Assembly (NCBI RefSeq): GCF_004791585.1
Contig: NZ_SRUU01000026.1
Coordinates: 31,377 to 95,376 of the forward strand
Length of the DNA stretch: 64,000 nt
Source: Mesorhizobium sp. M1C.F.Ca.ET.210.01.1.1
GTDB lineage: Bacteria; Pseudomonadota; Alphaproteobacteria; Rhizobiales; Rhizobiaceae
Reading direction: 5' to 3'
Below are positions 34,120-44,535 of this stretch, piece after piece (positions within the stretch are counted from its first letter, which is position 1; the number at the start of each line of letters is the position of its first letter). A program made the position numbers and the translations under genes. Below the pieces are notes generated by a model, which worked only from the letters and a program-made list of their open reading frames with translations, was not told where the DNA came from and did not search any database.

Positions 34120-35502
34120 ATGCGGGCATCGGATAGTCCAACCAGTTCCATCGGCGGCATCGCTGCCGCCCGCGTCGCGGAACTGCGCGAGACGGAAGCG
34201 GCCACCTTCCGCAAGGCACGGCCGAAATCCGAGGCGAAGGTCGGCAACGGCATGGCGGGCTTCCTCGGCGGCGTGCCGATGCACTGGATGACCGACTGGC
34301 CGACGCCGTTTCCGATCCTGGTCGACGGCGCCAGGGGCGCCACCATCACCGACATCGACGGCAACAAGCTCGATGATTTCTGCCTCGGCGACACGGGCTC
34401 GATGCTCGGCCACTCTCCGCCTGCGGTTGCCCGCGCCATCCGCCGGCAGGCCGGGCGCGGCCTGACCTACATGCTGCCCAGCGAGGACGCGCTGGCCATC
34501 GGCCCGCTCCTGCAGCAGCGCTTCGGCCTCCCCTACTGGCAGATCGCCACCACCGCCACCGACGCCAACCGCTTTGCATTGCGCGTCGCCCGGGCGGTGA
34601 CCGGGCGCGAGAAGATCCTGGTCTTCAACGGCTGCTACCACGGCTCGGTCGACGAGACGATGGTGCGGCTGATCGACGGCAAGCCGGTCAACCGGCCGGG
34701 ATTGGCCGGCGAATTCCGCGATCTGACGCGCGCGACCAAGATCGTCGAGTTCAACGATGTCGAGGCTTTGGAGGCAGCGCTTGGCGATCGGGACGTCGCC
34801 TGCGTCATCACCGAACCGGTGCTGACCAATTCCTGCATGGTTTTGCCGGAGCCCGGCTTCCACGACGCGCTGCGGCGCCTCACGCGCGCCGCCGGCACGC
34901 TGCTTTTGATCGACGAAACGCACACCATTTCGACCGGCCCGGGCGGCTATACGCGCAAATACGGGCTGGAGCCGGACCTGTTCGTGCTCGGCAAGCCGGT
35001 GGCTGGCGGTGTGCCGGCGAGCATCTGGGGCATGAGCGAGGACGTCGCCACCCGCTACGGCGCCTATAACCGGACCAAGGAACCCGGCTATTCTGGCATG
35101 GGCACGACGCTGTCGGCAAACCCGCTGCAATTCGCGGCGATGCGCGCGACGCTGGAAGAGGTGATGACCGAGGAGGCCTATGCGCATATGGACCGGCTGG
35201 CGCGCCGCCTCGACGCCGGGCTGACCGCCGTCATCGAGCGTTATCGCCTGCCATGGCACGTCGCGCGGGTCGGCGCCCGCGTCGAGTTCATCTGCGCCCC
35301 CCGCCCGCTGAAGGACGGCGGCGAAGCCGAAAAGGCGCATGCGCCCGAGCTCGAAGCCGCCATCCATGTCGCGCTGGTCAATCGCGGCGTGCTGATCGCG
35401 CCGTTCCACAATATGATGCTTGTCTCGCCGGCGACGACGGCGGCGCAGGTCAGGCGGCTGATCACCGCTTTCAGCGCGGTTGCGGCCAGGCTTGCGGCGT
35501 AA
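34120..35502 (+). CDS. Class III pyridoxal phosphate aminotransferase
   Basis: About 460 residues with the class III fold. The PLP contacts are LLIDETHT (Asp), VLGKPVAGGVPAS (Schiff-base Lys) and, earlier, NGCYHGS. The N-terminal ~70 residues vary in the family and include HWMTDWPTPFP, seen in glutamate-1-semialdehyde-like members. ATG at 34120 with AGAGGGG upstream. It is followed 26 bp later by a glutamine synthetase-like gene on the same strand, so a polyamine or amino-alcohol pathway is likely. The amino donor and acceptor are not predictable. Confidence 0.88.
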   Translation: MRASDSPTSSIGGIAAARVAELRETEAATFRKARPKSEAKVGNGMAGFLGGVPMHWMTDWPTPFPILVDGARGATITDIDGNKLDDFCLGDTGSMLGHSPPAVARAIRRQAGRGLTYMLPSEDALAIGPLLQQRFGLPYWQIATTATDANRFALRVARAVTGREKILVFNGCYHGSVDETMVRLIDGKPVNRPGLAGEFRDLTRATKIVEFNDVEALEAALGDRDVACVITEPVLTNSCMVLPEPGFHDALRRLTRAAGTLLLIDETHTISTGPGGYTRKYGLEPDLFVLGKPVAGGVPASIWGMSEDVATRYGAYNRTKEPGYSGMGTTLSANPLQFAAMRATLEEVMTEEAYAHMDRLARRLDAGLTAVIERYRLPWHVARVGARVEFICAPRPLKDGGEAEKAHAPELEAAIHVALVNRGVLIAPFHNMMLVSPATTAAQVRRLITAFSAVAARLAA

Positions 35503-35528
35503 GACAAGCAGTTGGAAGATTGGCGGCC

Positions 35529-36935
35529 ATGGACAATCCGAACACAGTAGCGATCTCCCCTTCCGGCTCGACGCCGGCCGAGGCGAAAGCCTTTCTCGAC
35601 GCCCATCCCGATATCGAGGCCTTCGACATCGTGCTCACCGACGCCAACGGCATCGGCCGCGGCAAGATCGTGCGCCGGCATGAGCTGATGAGCATCTTCG
35701 AGGGCGGAAGGCATATGCCGATCTCGATCCTCGGCCTCGACATTACCGGCGAGGACGTCCACGACACCGGCCTGATCTGGGATACCGGCGATGGCGATCT
35801 CAGGGCATGGCCGATCCCGGGAACGCTGGTGCCGCTGCACGGCACCAAACCGCCGCGCGGCCAGGTGCTGATGTCGATGTATCACCTGGACGGCCAGCCG
35901 ATGACCTCCGATCCGCGGCTGGTGCTGGCAAGGCAGGTGGAATTGCTGGCGGCCCGCGGCTTGCATCCGGCAGGCGCCTTCGAGCTGGAGTTCTTTCTCC
36001 TCGCCAATGAGCGCGACGCGGACGGTAAGGTGCAAGCCGCCCGCGCGGTGCTCGACGGTCGTCGCTCCGGCAAGACCGAGGTCTATTCGGTCGATCACCT
36101 GCACGGCATGGAGCCGCTGTTTTCCGACATCTACGCCGCCGCGAAGGCGCAAGGGATACCGGCCGAGACGATCATTTCCGAATATGCGCCCGGCCAGTAC
36201 GAGCTGACGCTCAACTACCGCAAGGACGTGATGCGGGCGGCCGACGACCTGGTCATGCTGAAGCGGCTGGTCAGGGCGCAGGCGCGCCGGCACGGTGTCA
36301 CCGCCTGCTTCATGGCCAAGCCGATCGAGACCTATGCCGGCTCCGGCATGCATTTCCATGTCTCGCTGCAGGACGATGCCGGCCGGAACGTGTTCACCGA
36401 GGCGCAAGGCGAGAAATGGTCACTGAGCCTGCTCAACGCGCTTGGCGGCCTGGTCCACACCATGGCGGAATCGATGCTGGTGTTCGCGCCGCACGCCAAT
36501 TCATGGCGTCGCTTCGTTTCGCAGTCCTACGCGCCGGTGGCGCCGACCTGGGGCGTCAACAACCGGTCGGTGGCGCTGCGCGTGCCGGCGGGCGACGCCA
36601 GGAATCGCCGCATCGAGCACCGGCCGTCCGGCGTCGACGCCAATCCCTATCTGGTGGCGGCGACGGTGCTGGCCGGCATCGTCAAGGGCCTCGACGAGGG
36701 GCTGGACCCCGGCCCGGAAACAACCGGCAACGGCTATGAGCAGGCGTCGGAAACCTCGACCATGCCGGCCGACTGGCGCGCGGCGATCGAAGCGGCAAAA
36801 GTTTCGGATTTCCTGAAAGCGGCGCTCGGCCCCGACCTGCACCGGACCTTCGTGGCGATCAAGCAGGCGGAATATCTGCGTGTCGCGCGCACTGTCAGCG
36901 AGCTGGATTACCACCTCTATCTACACGAGGTGTGA
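35529..36935 (+). CDS. Glutamine synthetase family protein (gamma-glutamylamine synthetase type)
   Basis: 468 residues of the glutamine synthetase superfamily. Metal-binding pieces are FELEFFL, EYAPGQYELTL, and GSGMHFHVSL; the ATP and substrate region is PTWGVNNRSVALRVPAG followed by RRIEHRPSG. Members of this branch (PuuA, GlnA3-like) ligate glutamate to amines such as putrescine. The Asp and Tyr residues required for ammonia binding in true GS were not checked. ATG at 35529. The upstream class III aminotransferase supports an amine-degradation role. Confidence 0.88.
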   Translation: MDNPNTVAISPSGSTPAEAKAFLDAHPDIEAFDIVLTDANGIGRGKIVRRHELMSIFEGGRHMPISILGLDITGEDVHDTGLIWDTGDGDLRAWPIPGTLVPLHGTKPPRGQVLMSMYHLDGQPMTSDPRLVLARQVELLAARGLHPAGAFELEFFLLANERDADGKVQAARAVLDGRRSGKTEVYSVDHLHGMEPLFSDIYAAAKAQGIPAETIISEYAPGQYELTLNYRKDVMRAADDLVMLKRLVRAQARRHGVTACFMAKPIETYAGSGMHFHVSLQDDAGRNVFTEAQGEKWSLSLLNALGGLVHTMAESMLVFAPHANSWRRFVSQSYAPVAPTWGVNNRSVALRVPAGDARNRRIEHRPSGVDANPYLVAATVLAGIVKGLDEGLDPGPETTGNGYEQASETSTMPADWRAAIEAAKVSDFLKAALGPDLHRTFVAIKQAEYLRVARTVSELDYHLYLHEV

Positions 36936-36989
36936 GGAACCATCGCCAGGCTCGCCCATTTCAAGTTCAAAAGCGGGCGAGACAGAACG

Positions 36990-37679
<690 letters not shown>

Positions 37680-37712
37680 GCGGTATTGAGACACCGCCTG
37701 ACCCGGCCAAGT

Positions 37713-38972
37713 CTAGCGGATCAGGATTGCCCTGAGATCGTTGACGTTCGTCCCGGTCGGGCCAGGGACAAACAGATCACCCACCGCATTGAAGGCCGTC
37801 CAGGCGTTGTTGCCGGCCAGCATCGCCTTGGCGTCCACGCCGGCCGCACGCATGCGTGCAACCGTCGACCCATCGGCGAAGGCGCCGGCGTTGTTCTCCG
37901 AGCCGTCGATGCCGTCCGTATCGGCGGCTAAGGCATGGATGCCGCCGACACCATCAATACCGATGGCGAAGGCGATCAGGAATTCGGAATTGCGGCCGCC
38001 CTTGCCTTTTGCGCGGAGCGTCACCGTCGTCTCGCCGCCCGACAGGATCAGCACCGGCTTGGCGAACGGACGACTACGGGTCGCCACCTGGCGGGCGATC
38101 GCGGCATGGACGCCGCCAACCTCGCGCGCCTCGCCCTCGATCGAATCCGACAGGATGACAGCCTCGATGCCTTGCCGCTTCGCTTCGGCGGCTGCCGCTT
38201 CCAGCGAAACGCCGGCCGAGGCGATCAGGTGCACTTCATTGCCGGCGAAGCGCGGATCATCGGGACGCGGCGCATCTGCAGCCGGCGAATTGATATGCGC
38301 CATCACTGCAGCCGGCAGCTTCATGTTGTAGGCGGCGATCGAAGCCAGCGCGTCCGTGCGGCTGCCGGTGTCGGGGACGGTCGGACCGGACGCCACCAGC
38401 GCCGGATTGTCACCGGGGATGTCGGAAACGACCAGCGACACCACTCTTGCCGGATGGGCGGCGGCGGCGAGGCGTCCGCCCTTGATGGTCGAGACGTGCT
38501 TGCGAATGGTGTTCATCGCCGCGATCGGCGCGCCGGAGGCGAGCAGCGCCTCGTTGACGGCGATCTCGTCGGCCAAGGTCAGGCCGGCGGCCGGAGACGG
38601 CAGCAGCGCCGAGCCGCCGCCGGAGATCAGCGCCACGACCAGATCGTCCGCGGTGAGCCCCCGCACCTTCTCCAGCAGCCGGCGCGAAGCCTCGAGGCCG
38701 GCCGCATCCGGCACCGGGTGCGCCGCCTCGGTGATCTCGATGCGTTCGCATCTGGCGCCATAGCCGTAGCGGGTGACGACCAGGCCATCGATCGGGCCAT
38801 CCCAGACCCTCTCGAAAGCCGCCGCCATCTGCGCCGAGCCTTTTCCCGCGCCGATGACGATGGTGCGGCCCTTCGGCTTTGCCGGCAAATGGTTGCGGAT
38901 CGTCTTTTCCGGATCGGCGGCAGCGACGGCGGCGTTGAAGATCGACGTGAGGAAGGCTTTTGGATCGGTCAT
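37713..38972 (-). CDS. Glycerate 2-kinase (MOFRL family)
   Basis: 419 residues. The N-terminal DUF4147 domain begins with VIGAGKGSAQMAAAFE, has EAAHPVPDAAGLEA and LISGGGSALLPSPA, and the C-terminal MOFRL domain ends with LILSGGETTVTLRA, GGRNSEFLIAFA and DTDGIDGSENNAGA. This type II kinase converts glycerate to 2-phosphoglycerate. Here it could drain the glyoxylate from ureide breakdown (via tartronate semialdehyde), but the carboligase and reductase are not in the window. The start overlaps the stop of the UPF0303 gene by four bases, so the two form an operon. Confidence 0.9.
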   Translation of the reverse strand: MTDPKAFLTSIFNAAVAAADPEKTIRNHLPAKPKGRTIVIGAGKGSAQMAAAFERVWDGPIDGLVVTRYGYGARCERIEITEAAHPVPDAAGLEASRRLLEKVRGLTADDLVVALISGGGSALLPSPAAGLTLADEIAVNEALLASGAPIAAMNTIRKHVSTIKGGRLAAAAHPARVVSLVVSDIPGDNPALVASGPTVPDTGSRTDALASIAAYNMKLPAAVMAHINSPAADAPRPDDPRFAGNEVHLIASAGVSLEAAAAEAKRQGIEAVILSDSIEGEAREVGGVHAAIARQVATRSRPFAKPVLILSGGETTVTLRAKGKGGRNSEFLIAFAIGIDGVGGIHALAADTDGIDGSENNAGAFADGSTVARMRAAGVDAKAMLAGNNAWTAFNAVGDLFVPGPTGTNVNDLRAILIR

Positions 38973-39472
38973 TTTTCTTCCGGCGGCAGCGCAAGCTCTT
39001 TTGCATCGATGCCGAGATGAGCGCAGAGCGCATCGACCACGACGCCATGGTCCTGGCGCTCCGGCAGGCCGGAGACGGCGATGACTCCGATGACGCCGGC
39101 GCCCTTCAGCGTGACGGGAAAGCCGCCGCCGGCGAGCACATAGTCGGCAATGTCCAGGCCCTCGCCGACCTTGAAGGTGCGGTCGGGCCGCTGCTGCTCA
39201 AGCACCATGCGATAGGTGCTTCTCAAAAAGCGCTTCACGACATTGATCTTGCGCCGCGCCCAGTCCGGATTGGAAGCGTCGGAGCCCGGCATCGCGGCGT
39301 AGAACAGCGGACGGTCGAAGGTCCTGATGTCGACGATGATCGGAAGGTCTTCCTTGAGCGCCCGGTCCCTGATCGCCGAGCCGATCTCGAAGGCCACGGC
39401 CTCGTCGAAGGCCGGGAGGACCAGCGTGGCTTCCTGTTTCTTGATCAGAGCGATGTCGGCGGCGGCAGCCAT
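38969..39472 (-). CDS. UPF0303/heme-degrading-domain-like protein
   Basis: 167 residues with the UPF0303 pattern: IVVDIRTFxRPLF-like IIVDIRTFDRPLFYAAMPG, then NPDWARRKINVVKRFLRSTYRM and ADYVLAGGGFPVTLKGAGVIG. The fold is related to GlcG/HbpS proteins that bind haem or small molecules. A specific role is not established; some relatives sit near glycolate oxidase genes, and the tight coupling to glycerate kinase here fits a glyoxylate or glycerate context. ATG start at 39470-39472. The residues at its C-terminus (LALPPEEK) are read into the overlap with the downstream gene. Confidence 0.82.
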   Translation of the reverse strand: MAAAADIALIKKQEATLVLPAFDEAVAFEIGSAIRDRALKEDLPIIVDIRTFDRPLFYAAMPGSDASNPDWARRKINVVKRFLRSTYRMVLEQQRPDRTFKVGEGLDIADYVLAGGGFPVTLKGAGVIGVIAVSGLPERQDHGVVVDALCAHLGIDAKELALPPEEK

Positions 39473-39548
39473 GGCGTTCCCCTGTCAATATGTCGACGCA
39501 CGCTTTGGCCGATGGCTGACGCGGGGTCAAGCGAAGAGCGCGCTTAGT

Positions 39549-40862
<1,314 letters not shown>

Positions 40863-40864
40863 GC

Positions 40865-42094
40865 TTACTTTCCGGCGCCTTCGAACCAGGCCACCAAAAG
40901 GGCCCGTTCCTGGTCGGTTATCTGGGTGACGTTGGCGGGCGGCATGGCATGCGCCCGGCCGGCCTGGAGGTAGATTTCGCGGGCATGCTCGGCGATGCGC
41001 GCGTCGGTGTCGAGCATCACGCCCTTGGGCGCGTGGTAGATGCCTTCATAGACCGGCTCCTCGGTGTGGCACATCGAGCAGCGGCCGAGCACGGTGTCGC
41101 GCACGGCCGGGAAATGCGCCGAGGCGATGTAGACCTGAGCGGCGGCGGATGCGGCGGAGGTCTTCGGCTCGCCGGTCAGCACCTTGGGCACGGTCGACAG
41201 CCAGATGATGATCATGAACAGCACGGCGGCGCCGAGCCAGGTCCAGGTCGGGTTGCCCTTGCGGGCGTGCACGGTGTTGAAATAGTGCCGGATCAGCACG
41301 CCAATGATAAAGACCAGCGAGGCGATGACCCAGTTGAACTCGGTGCCGAAGGCCAGCGGGTAGTGGTTCGACAGCATCAGGAACAGGACCGGCAGGGTCA
41401 GGTAGTTGTTGTGCAGCGAGCGCTGCTTGGCGATCTTGCCGTATTTCGGGTCCGGCTTGCGGCCGGCGATCAGGTCGGCGACGACGATCTTCTGGTTGGG
41501 GATGATGACTATGAAGACGTTGGCCGACATGATCGTGGCGGTGATTGCACCGAGATGCAGGAAGGCGGCGCGGCCGGTGAAGAGGTGGGTGAGCCCCCAG
41601 GCGATGAACACCAGCACGCAGTAGAGCACCAGCATCAGGCCGGTGTCGCTTTTTCCCAACGGCGAGCGGCACAGAAGATCGTAGACGATCCAGCCGACGC
41701 CGATGGTGGCGAGCGACAGCAGGATGCCGACCGGCACCGAGATGTTGAGCACGTTAGGATCGATCAGGAACAGATCGGCGCCGGCATAATAGACCACGCA
41801 CAGCATGGCGAAGCCCGACAGCCAGGTGGCGTAGGATTCCCATTTGAACCAGGTGAGATGCTCCGGCATTTCGGCCGGCGCCACGAGGTATTTCTGGATG
41901 TGGTAGAAGCCGCCACCATGCACCTGCCATTCCTCGCCGAAGGCGCCGGCAGGCAGGCCGGGACGTTGACGCAGGCCGAGGTCGAGGGCGACGAAATAGA
42001 AGGACGAGCCGATCCAGGCGATGCCGGTGATGACATGCAGCCAGCGGACGGCAAAACTCAGCCAGTCCCAGAAAATCGCAAAATCCAGCATCAT
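40865..42094 (-). CDS. puuD: Membrane urate hydroxylase/oxidase with fused cytochrome c (PuuD)
   Basis: 409 residues: about eight membrane helices in the first 300, then a C-terminal c-type cytochrome domain with the haem motif CSMCH (339-343) and a distal methionine candidate in HAMPPANVT. This is the cofactor-unrelated, non-uricase urate oxidase described in proteobacteria, which oxidises urate to 5-hydroxyisourate and passes electrons to the respiratory chain. Two ATGs open it (42094 and one codon in). The gene starts 148 bp from a divergent LysR gene that likely controls it. Confidence 0.92.
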   Translation of the reverse strand: MMLDFAIFWDWLSFAVRWLHVITGIAWIGSSFYFVALDLGLRQRPGLPAGAFGEEWQVHGGGFYHIQKYLVAPAEMPEHLTWFKWESYATWLSGFAMLCVVYYAGADLFLIDPNVLNISVPVGILLSLATIGVGWIVYDLLCRSPLGKSDTGLMLVLYCVLVFIAWGLTHLFTGRAAFLHLGAITATIMSANVFIVIIPNQKIVVADLIAGRKPDPKYGKIAKQRSLHNNYLTLPVLFLMLSNHYPLAFGTEFNWVIASLVFIIGVLIRHYFNTVHARKGNPTWTWLGAAVLFMIIIWLSTVPKVLTGEPKTSAASAAAQVYIASAHFPAVRDTVLGRCSMCHTEEPVYEGIYHAPKGVMLDTDARIAEHAREIYLQAGRAHAMPPANVTQITDQERALLVAWFEGAGK

Positions 42095-42172
42095 GTTGCC
42101 CTTGGGAAGTCGTCCCTGCCGATTGCACGACTTTACGGACTGGCGCCGAAACGAAAAGAGGCGAGGTGCGCG

Positions 42173-42226
42173 ATGACTTTCAAAAAAAAATGGAAAATAC
42201 TAGGCTCACTGCACATCGCCGTTTGA
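42173..42226 (+). CDS. Possible 17-codon leader ORF ahead of lysR
   Basis: ATG at 42173, stop TGA at 42224-42226, encoding MTFKKKWKILGSLHIAV. It has GAGG six bases upstream, a better ribosome binding site than the LysR gene itself. Codons 4 to 6 sit inside an A9 run (42182-42190). The stop is 16 bp before the LysR ATG. It could be an unexpressed chance frame. Confidence 0.35.
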   Translation: MTFKKKWKILGSLHIAV

Positions 42227-42242
42227 GAGCCACGAAAGCCGC

Positions 42243-43163
42243 ATGGCCTATCTCGACAACATCGCCGTCTTCGTCCGCGTCGTCGAGCTCGGCAATCTGT
42301 CGGCCGCGGGGCGCGACATGCGGATTTCGCCGGCGGTGGCCTCCAACCGTATCAAGGAGCTGGAGAAACATCTCGGTGTGCGGCTGTTCAACCGCACGAC
42401 CAGGCAGTTGATGCCGACCGAACACGGCACGGTGTTTTATACCGGCGCCAAGCAGGTGCTGGATGCGATCACCGAGGCGGAAGCCGCGGTCGCCGCGCTT
42501 TCCGGCCAGCCGCGCGGCACAATCAGGGTGACGGCGCCGCTTGGCCTCGGCCGGCGGCTGATCGCCTCCGGCATTCCGGACTTCCACGACAAATACCCCG
42601 ATATCGAGGTGCGGCTGAGGCTCTCCGACCACAATGTCGACATCATGAAGGAAGGCATCGACGTCGCCTTCCGCCTCGGCATCATCGAGGATTCGAGTCT
42701 GCGGATGCGCGGGATCATGGAATGCGAGCGCGTGCTGGTGGCGGCGCCGAAATATCTGGAAGCGCGCGGCGAGCCGGCCGAGCCGCAGGAGTTGATCGGC
42801 AAGAAGCACGACTGCCTGATGCTGCGCTATTCCGGCACGCGCGAATATGTCTGGACACTGCAGACGCCGAACGGTCCGCAGAAATTCGAGGTGCACGGCC
42901 CCTACGACACCGACGACGGCGATGTGCTCACCGGATGGGCGCTGTCTGGACGCGGCATCATCAACAAGCCGCGCTTCGAGGTCGAACCCTTCATCCGCGA
43001 CCGGCGGCTGAAAGTGATCCTGGCGAAAACACCGCCGACGCCCGTGCAGTTCGCCGCCGTCTACCCGCACAAGAAGTTGCAGGACCCGAAGGTGCGCCTG
43101 CTGCTCGACTTCATGGCCGATCGCTGCCAACGCCTGATCAAGGATATCTTGGCCGGCAAGTAG
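42243..43163 (+). CDS. LysR-family transcriptional regulator
   Basis: 306 residues. The N-terminal HTH is VRVVELGNLSAAGRDMRISPAVASNRIKELEKHLG, which deviates from the typical LysR by a short first helix but retains the recognition-helix pattern, followed by an effector-binding domain (GTIRVTAPLGLGRRLI, then PDIEVRLRLSDHNVDIMKEGID). ATG at 42243. It is divergent from puuD-guaD, so urate or a related purine metabolite is a plausible ligand. No strong ribosome binding site is visible at the ATG; coupling to the small upstream frame is possible. Confidence 0.88.
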   Translation: MAYLDNIAVFVRVVELGNLSAAGRDMRISPAVASNRIKELEKHLGVRLFNRTTRQLMPTEHGTVFYTGAKQVLDAITEAEAAVAALSGQPRGTIRVTAPLGLGRRLIASGIPDFHDKYPDIEVRLRLSDHNVDIMKEGIDVAFRLGIIEDSSLRMRGIMECERVLVAAPKYLEARGEPAEPQELIGKKHDCLMLRYSGTREYVWTLQTPNGPQKFEVHGPYDTDDGDVLTGWALSGRGIINKPRFEVEPFIRDRRLKVILAKTPPTPVQFAAVYPHKKLQDPKVRLLLDFMADRCQRLIKDILAGK

Positions 43164-43578
43164 GCTAGGTTTGCGTCGAGATTGGCCGAGGCCTCGGTGA
43201 CGTCGTCATCCACGGGCGGAGCGATGCGAACCGGAGCGCAGACCCGAGGATCCATTCCGTGACTTTGGCCGGGGCATGCAGCGGAGCAGAATTCTGCACT
43301 GCTGCAACGCTCAGAAGTCACGGCATGGATCCTGGGGTCTGCGCCGCGTCGCTTCGCTCCTTGCTCCGCCCCAGGATGACGACGTGATGGGCGTTTCAGC
43401 TAGTCGCCAAGGTATGCAGTCCCGTTAACGCAACATTCAGCCCGTTAAAACTTCCGCCTCGCGGTAAGCGATGACTGGCCGGCAAGTGACAGGCTTATGG
43501 CCCACTCGATCCCGTTGCCTTGCGCGAAAGCGAGCCTAGGTTGGTAGCCAGAGCGGCTGCCGATTTTCAGGGCAGCCG
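43164..43578. repeat. Non-coding region with a long imperfect inverted repeat
   Basis: The 415-bp interval has no gene I can support. Bases 43200-43264 and 43316-43385 form an inverted repeat with arms of about 65-70 bp: GTCGTCATCC ... GCAGACCC ... GGATCCATTCCGTGACT against its reverse complement with several differences. This large palindromic unit is of the kind found many times in Mesorhizobium genomes. The remaining part carries the promoter of the LLM monooxygenase operon. Confidence 0.7.
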
Positions 43579-44535
43579 ATGGGGCGCACAATGCATCTCG
43601 CCATTTCGCTCAACATCGCCGCCACCGACGGACAAGAAGTCCTGGACTTCGGCCAGATCAGCAGCTTCGTGTGCAAGGCGGAAGCGGCGGGCGTCGACAT
43701 GGTCACCATTTCCGACTCCGCCGATAAGCCATCGACCAGCCCGTTTGAAGCGACCACGCTGCTGGCCGCTTTGGCGACGGTGACCGACACGATCGGGCTG
43801 GTGGCCGGCGCATCGACGCTGACGCATCAGCCCTACAACCTGGCGCGCCGCTTTGCCTCGCTCGACATCATCAGCCATGGCCGCATCGGCTGGAACGCGA
43901 CGCTGCGGCAGAACTCGCGCGAGGCGGCGAATTTCAGCCGGCCCGAGGGCTTCTCCGATGAAGATTTTCGCCGCCGCGCGCAAGAGTTCATTGGCATCGT
44001 GCGTGGTCTGTGGCAGGGCTGGGACGCAGATGCGCTATTGTTCGACAAGGTCGGCGGCCGTTTCCACGATGCGGAAAAGATGCATCTCCTCGACCACAGG
44101 GGAGAGTTCTTCTCCGTGCGCGGGCCGCTCAACGTCGCCCGCTCGCCGCAGGATGCGCCGGTGCTGGTGATGTCGGGCCTGGCGGAGGCCGATCGAGGCT
44201 TCGCTGCCGGAGCGGCCGACGTCGTCATGCTCGACGAGCCATCGCCGGAGGACGCGAAAGCCGCCTGTGACGATCTGAATCGCCATGCCCAGGCCATCGG
44301 ACGCGCGGTGAAGGTGCTGGCGACCGTCCCTGCAGGGCTCGCCGCCGACAGGTTGGACGATTGGTTCGCCTCGCAGGGCTGGGACGGTCTCAACTTTGCT
44401 TTGCCGGCTGATATCTCGGCACTCGACGACTTCAACGATCGCGTGCTGCCGGACCTTCGCCGCCGCGGCCTGGCCCGATCGACTGACGCCGGGGCGACGC
44501 TGCGCTCCGGTCTCGGCACGGGAGGCGAGCGATGA
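43579..44535 (+). CDS. LLM-class flavin-dependent monooxygenase, first of a pair
   Basis: 318 residues with the bacterial luciferase-like TIM barrel. DTIGLVAGASTLTHQPYNLARRFASLDIISHGRIGWN is the typical nitrilotriacetate monooxygenase A/SnaA/DszA segment, ending with the SGxxExxF-like region NAEN absent and a short C-terminus, so this protein is shorter than its partner (415). It would use FMNH2 and oxygen. ATG at 43579; ATG at 43591 is also possible. It overlaps the next gene by four bases (ATGA). No flavin reductase is adjacent. Confidence 0.87.
   Translation: MGRTMHLAISLNIAATDGQEVLDFGQISSFVCKAEAAGVDMVTISDSADKPSTSPFEATTLLAALATVTDTIGLVAGASTLTHQPYNLARRFASLDIISHGRIGWNATLRQNSREAANFSRPEGFSDEDFRRRAQEFIGIVRGLWQGWDADALLFDKVGGRFHDAEKMHLLDHRGEFFSVRGPLNVARSPQDAPVLVMSGLAEADRGFAAGAADVVMLDEPSPEDAKAACDDLNRHAQAIGRAVKVLATVPAGLAADRLDDWFASQGWDGLNFALPADISALDDFNDRVLPDLRRRGLARSTDAGATLRSGLGTGGER

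Noticed and set aside
43265..43315. Possible small gene in the loop of the long inverted repeat
   Set aside because: Only about 50 bp with no start and stop pair; it is best read as the loop of a repeat.
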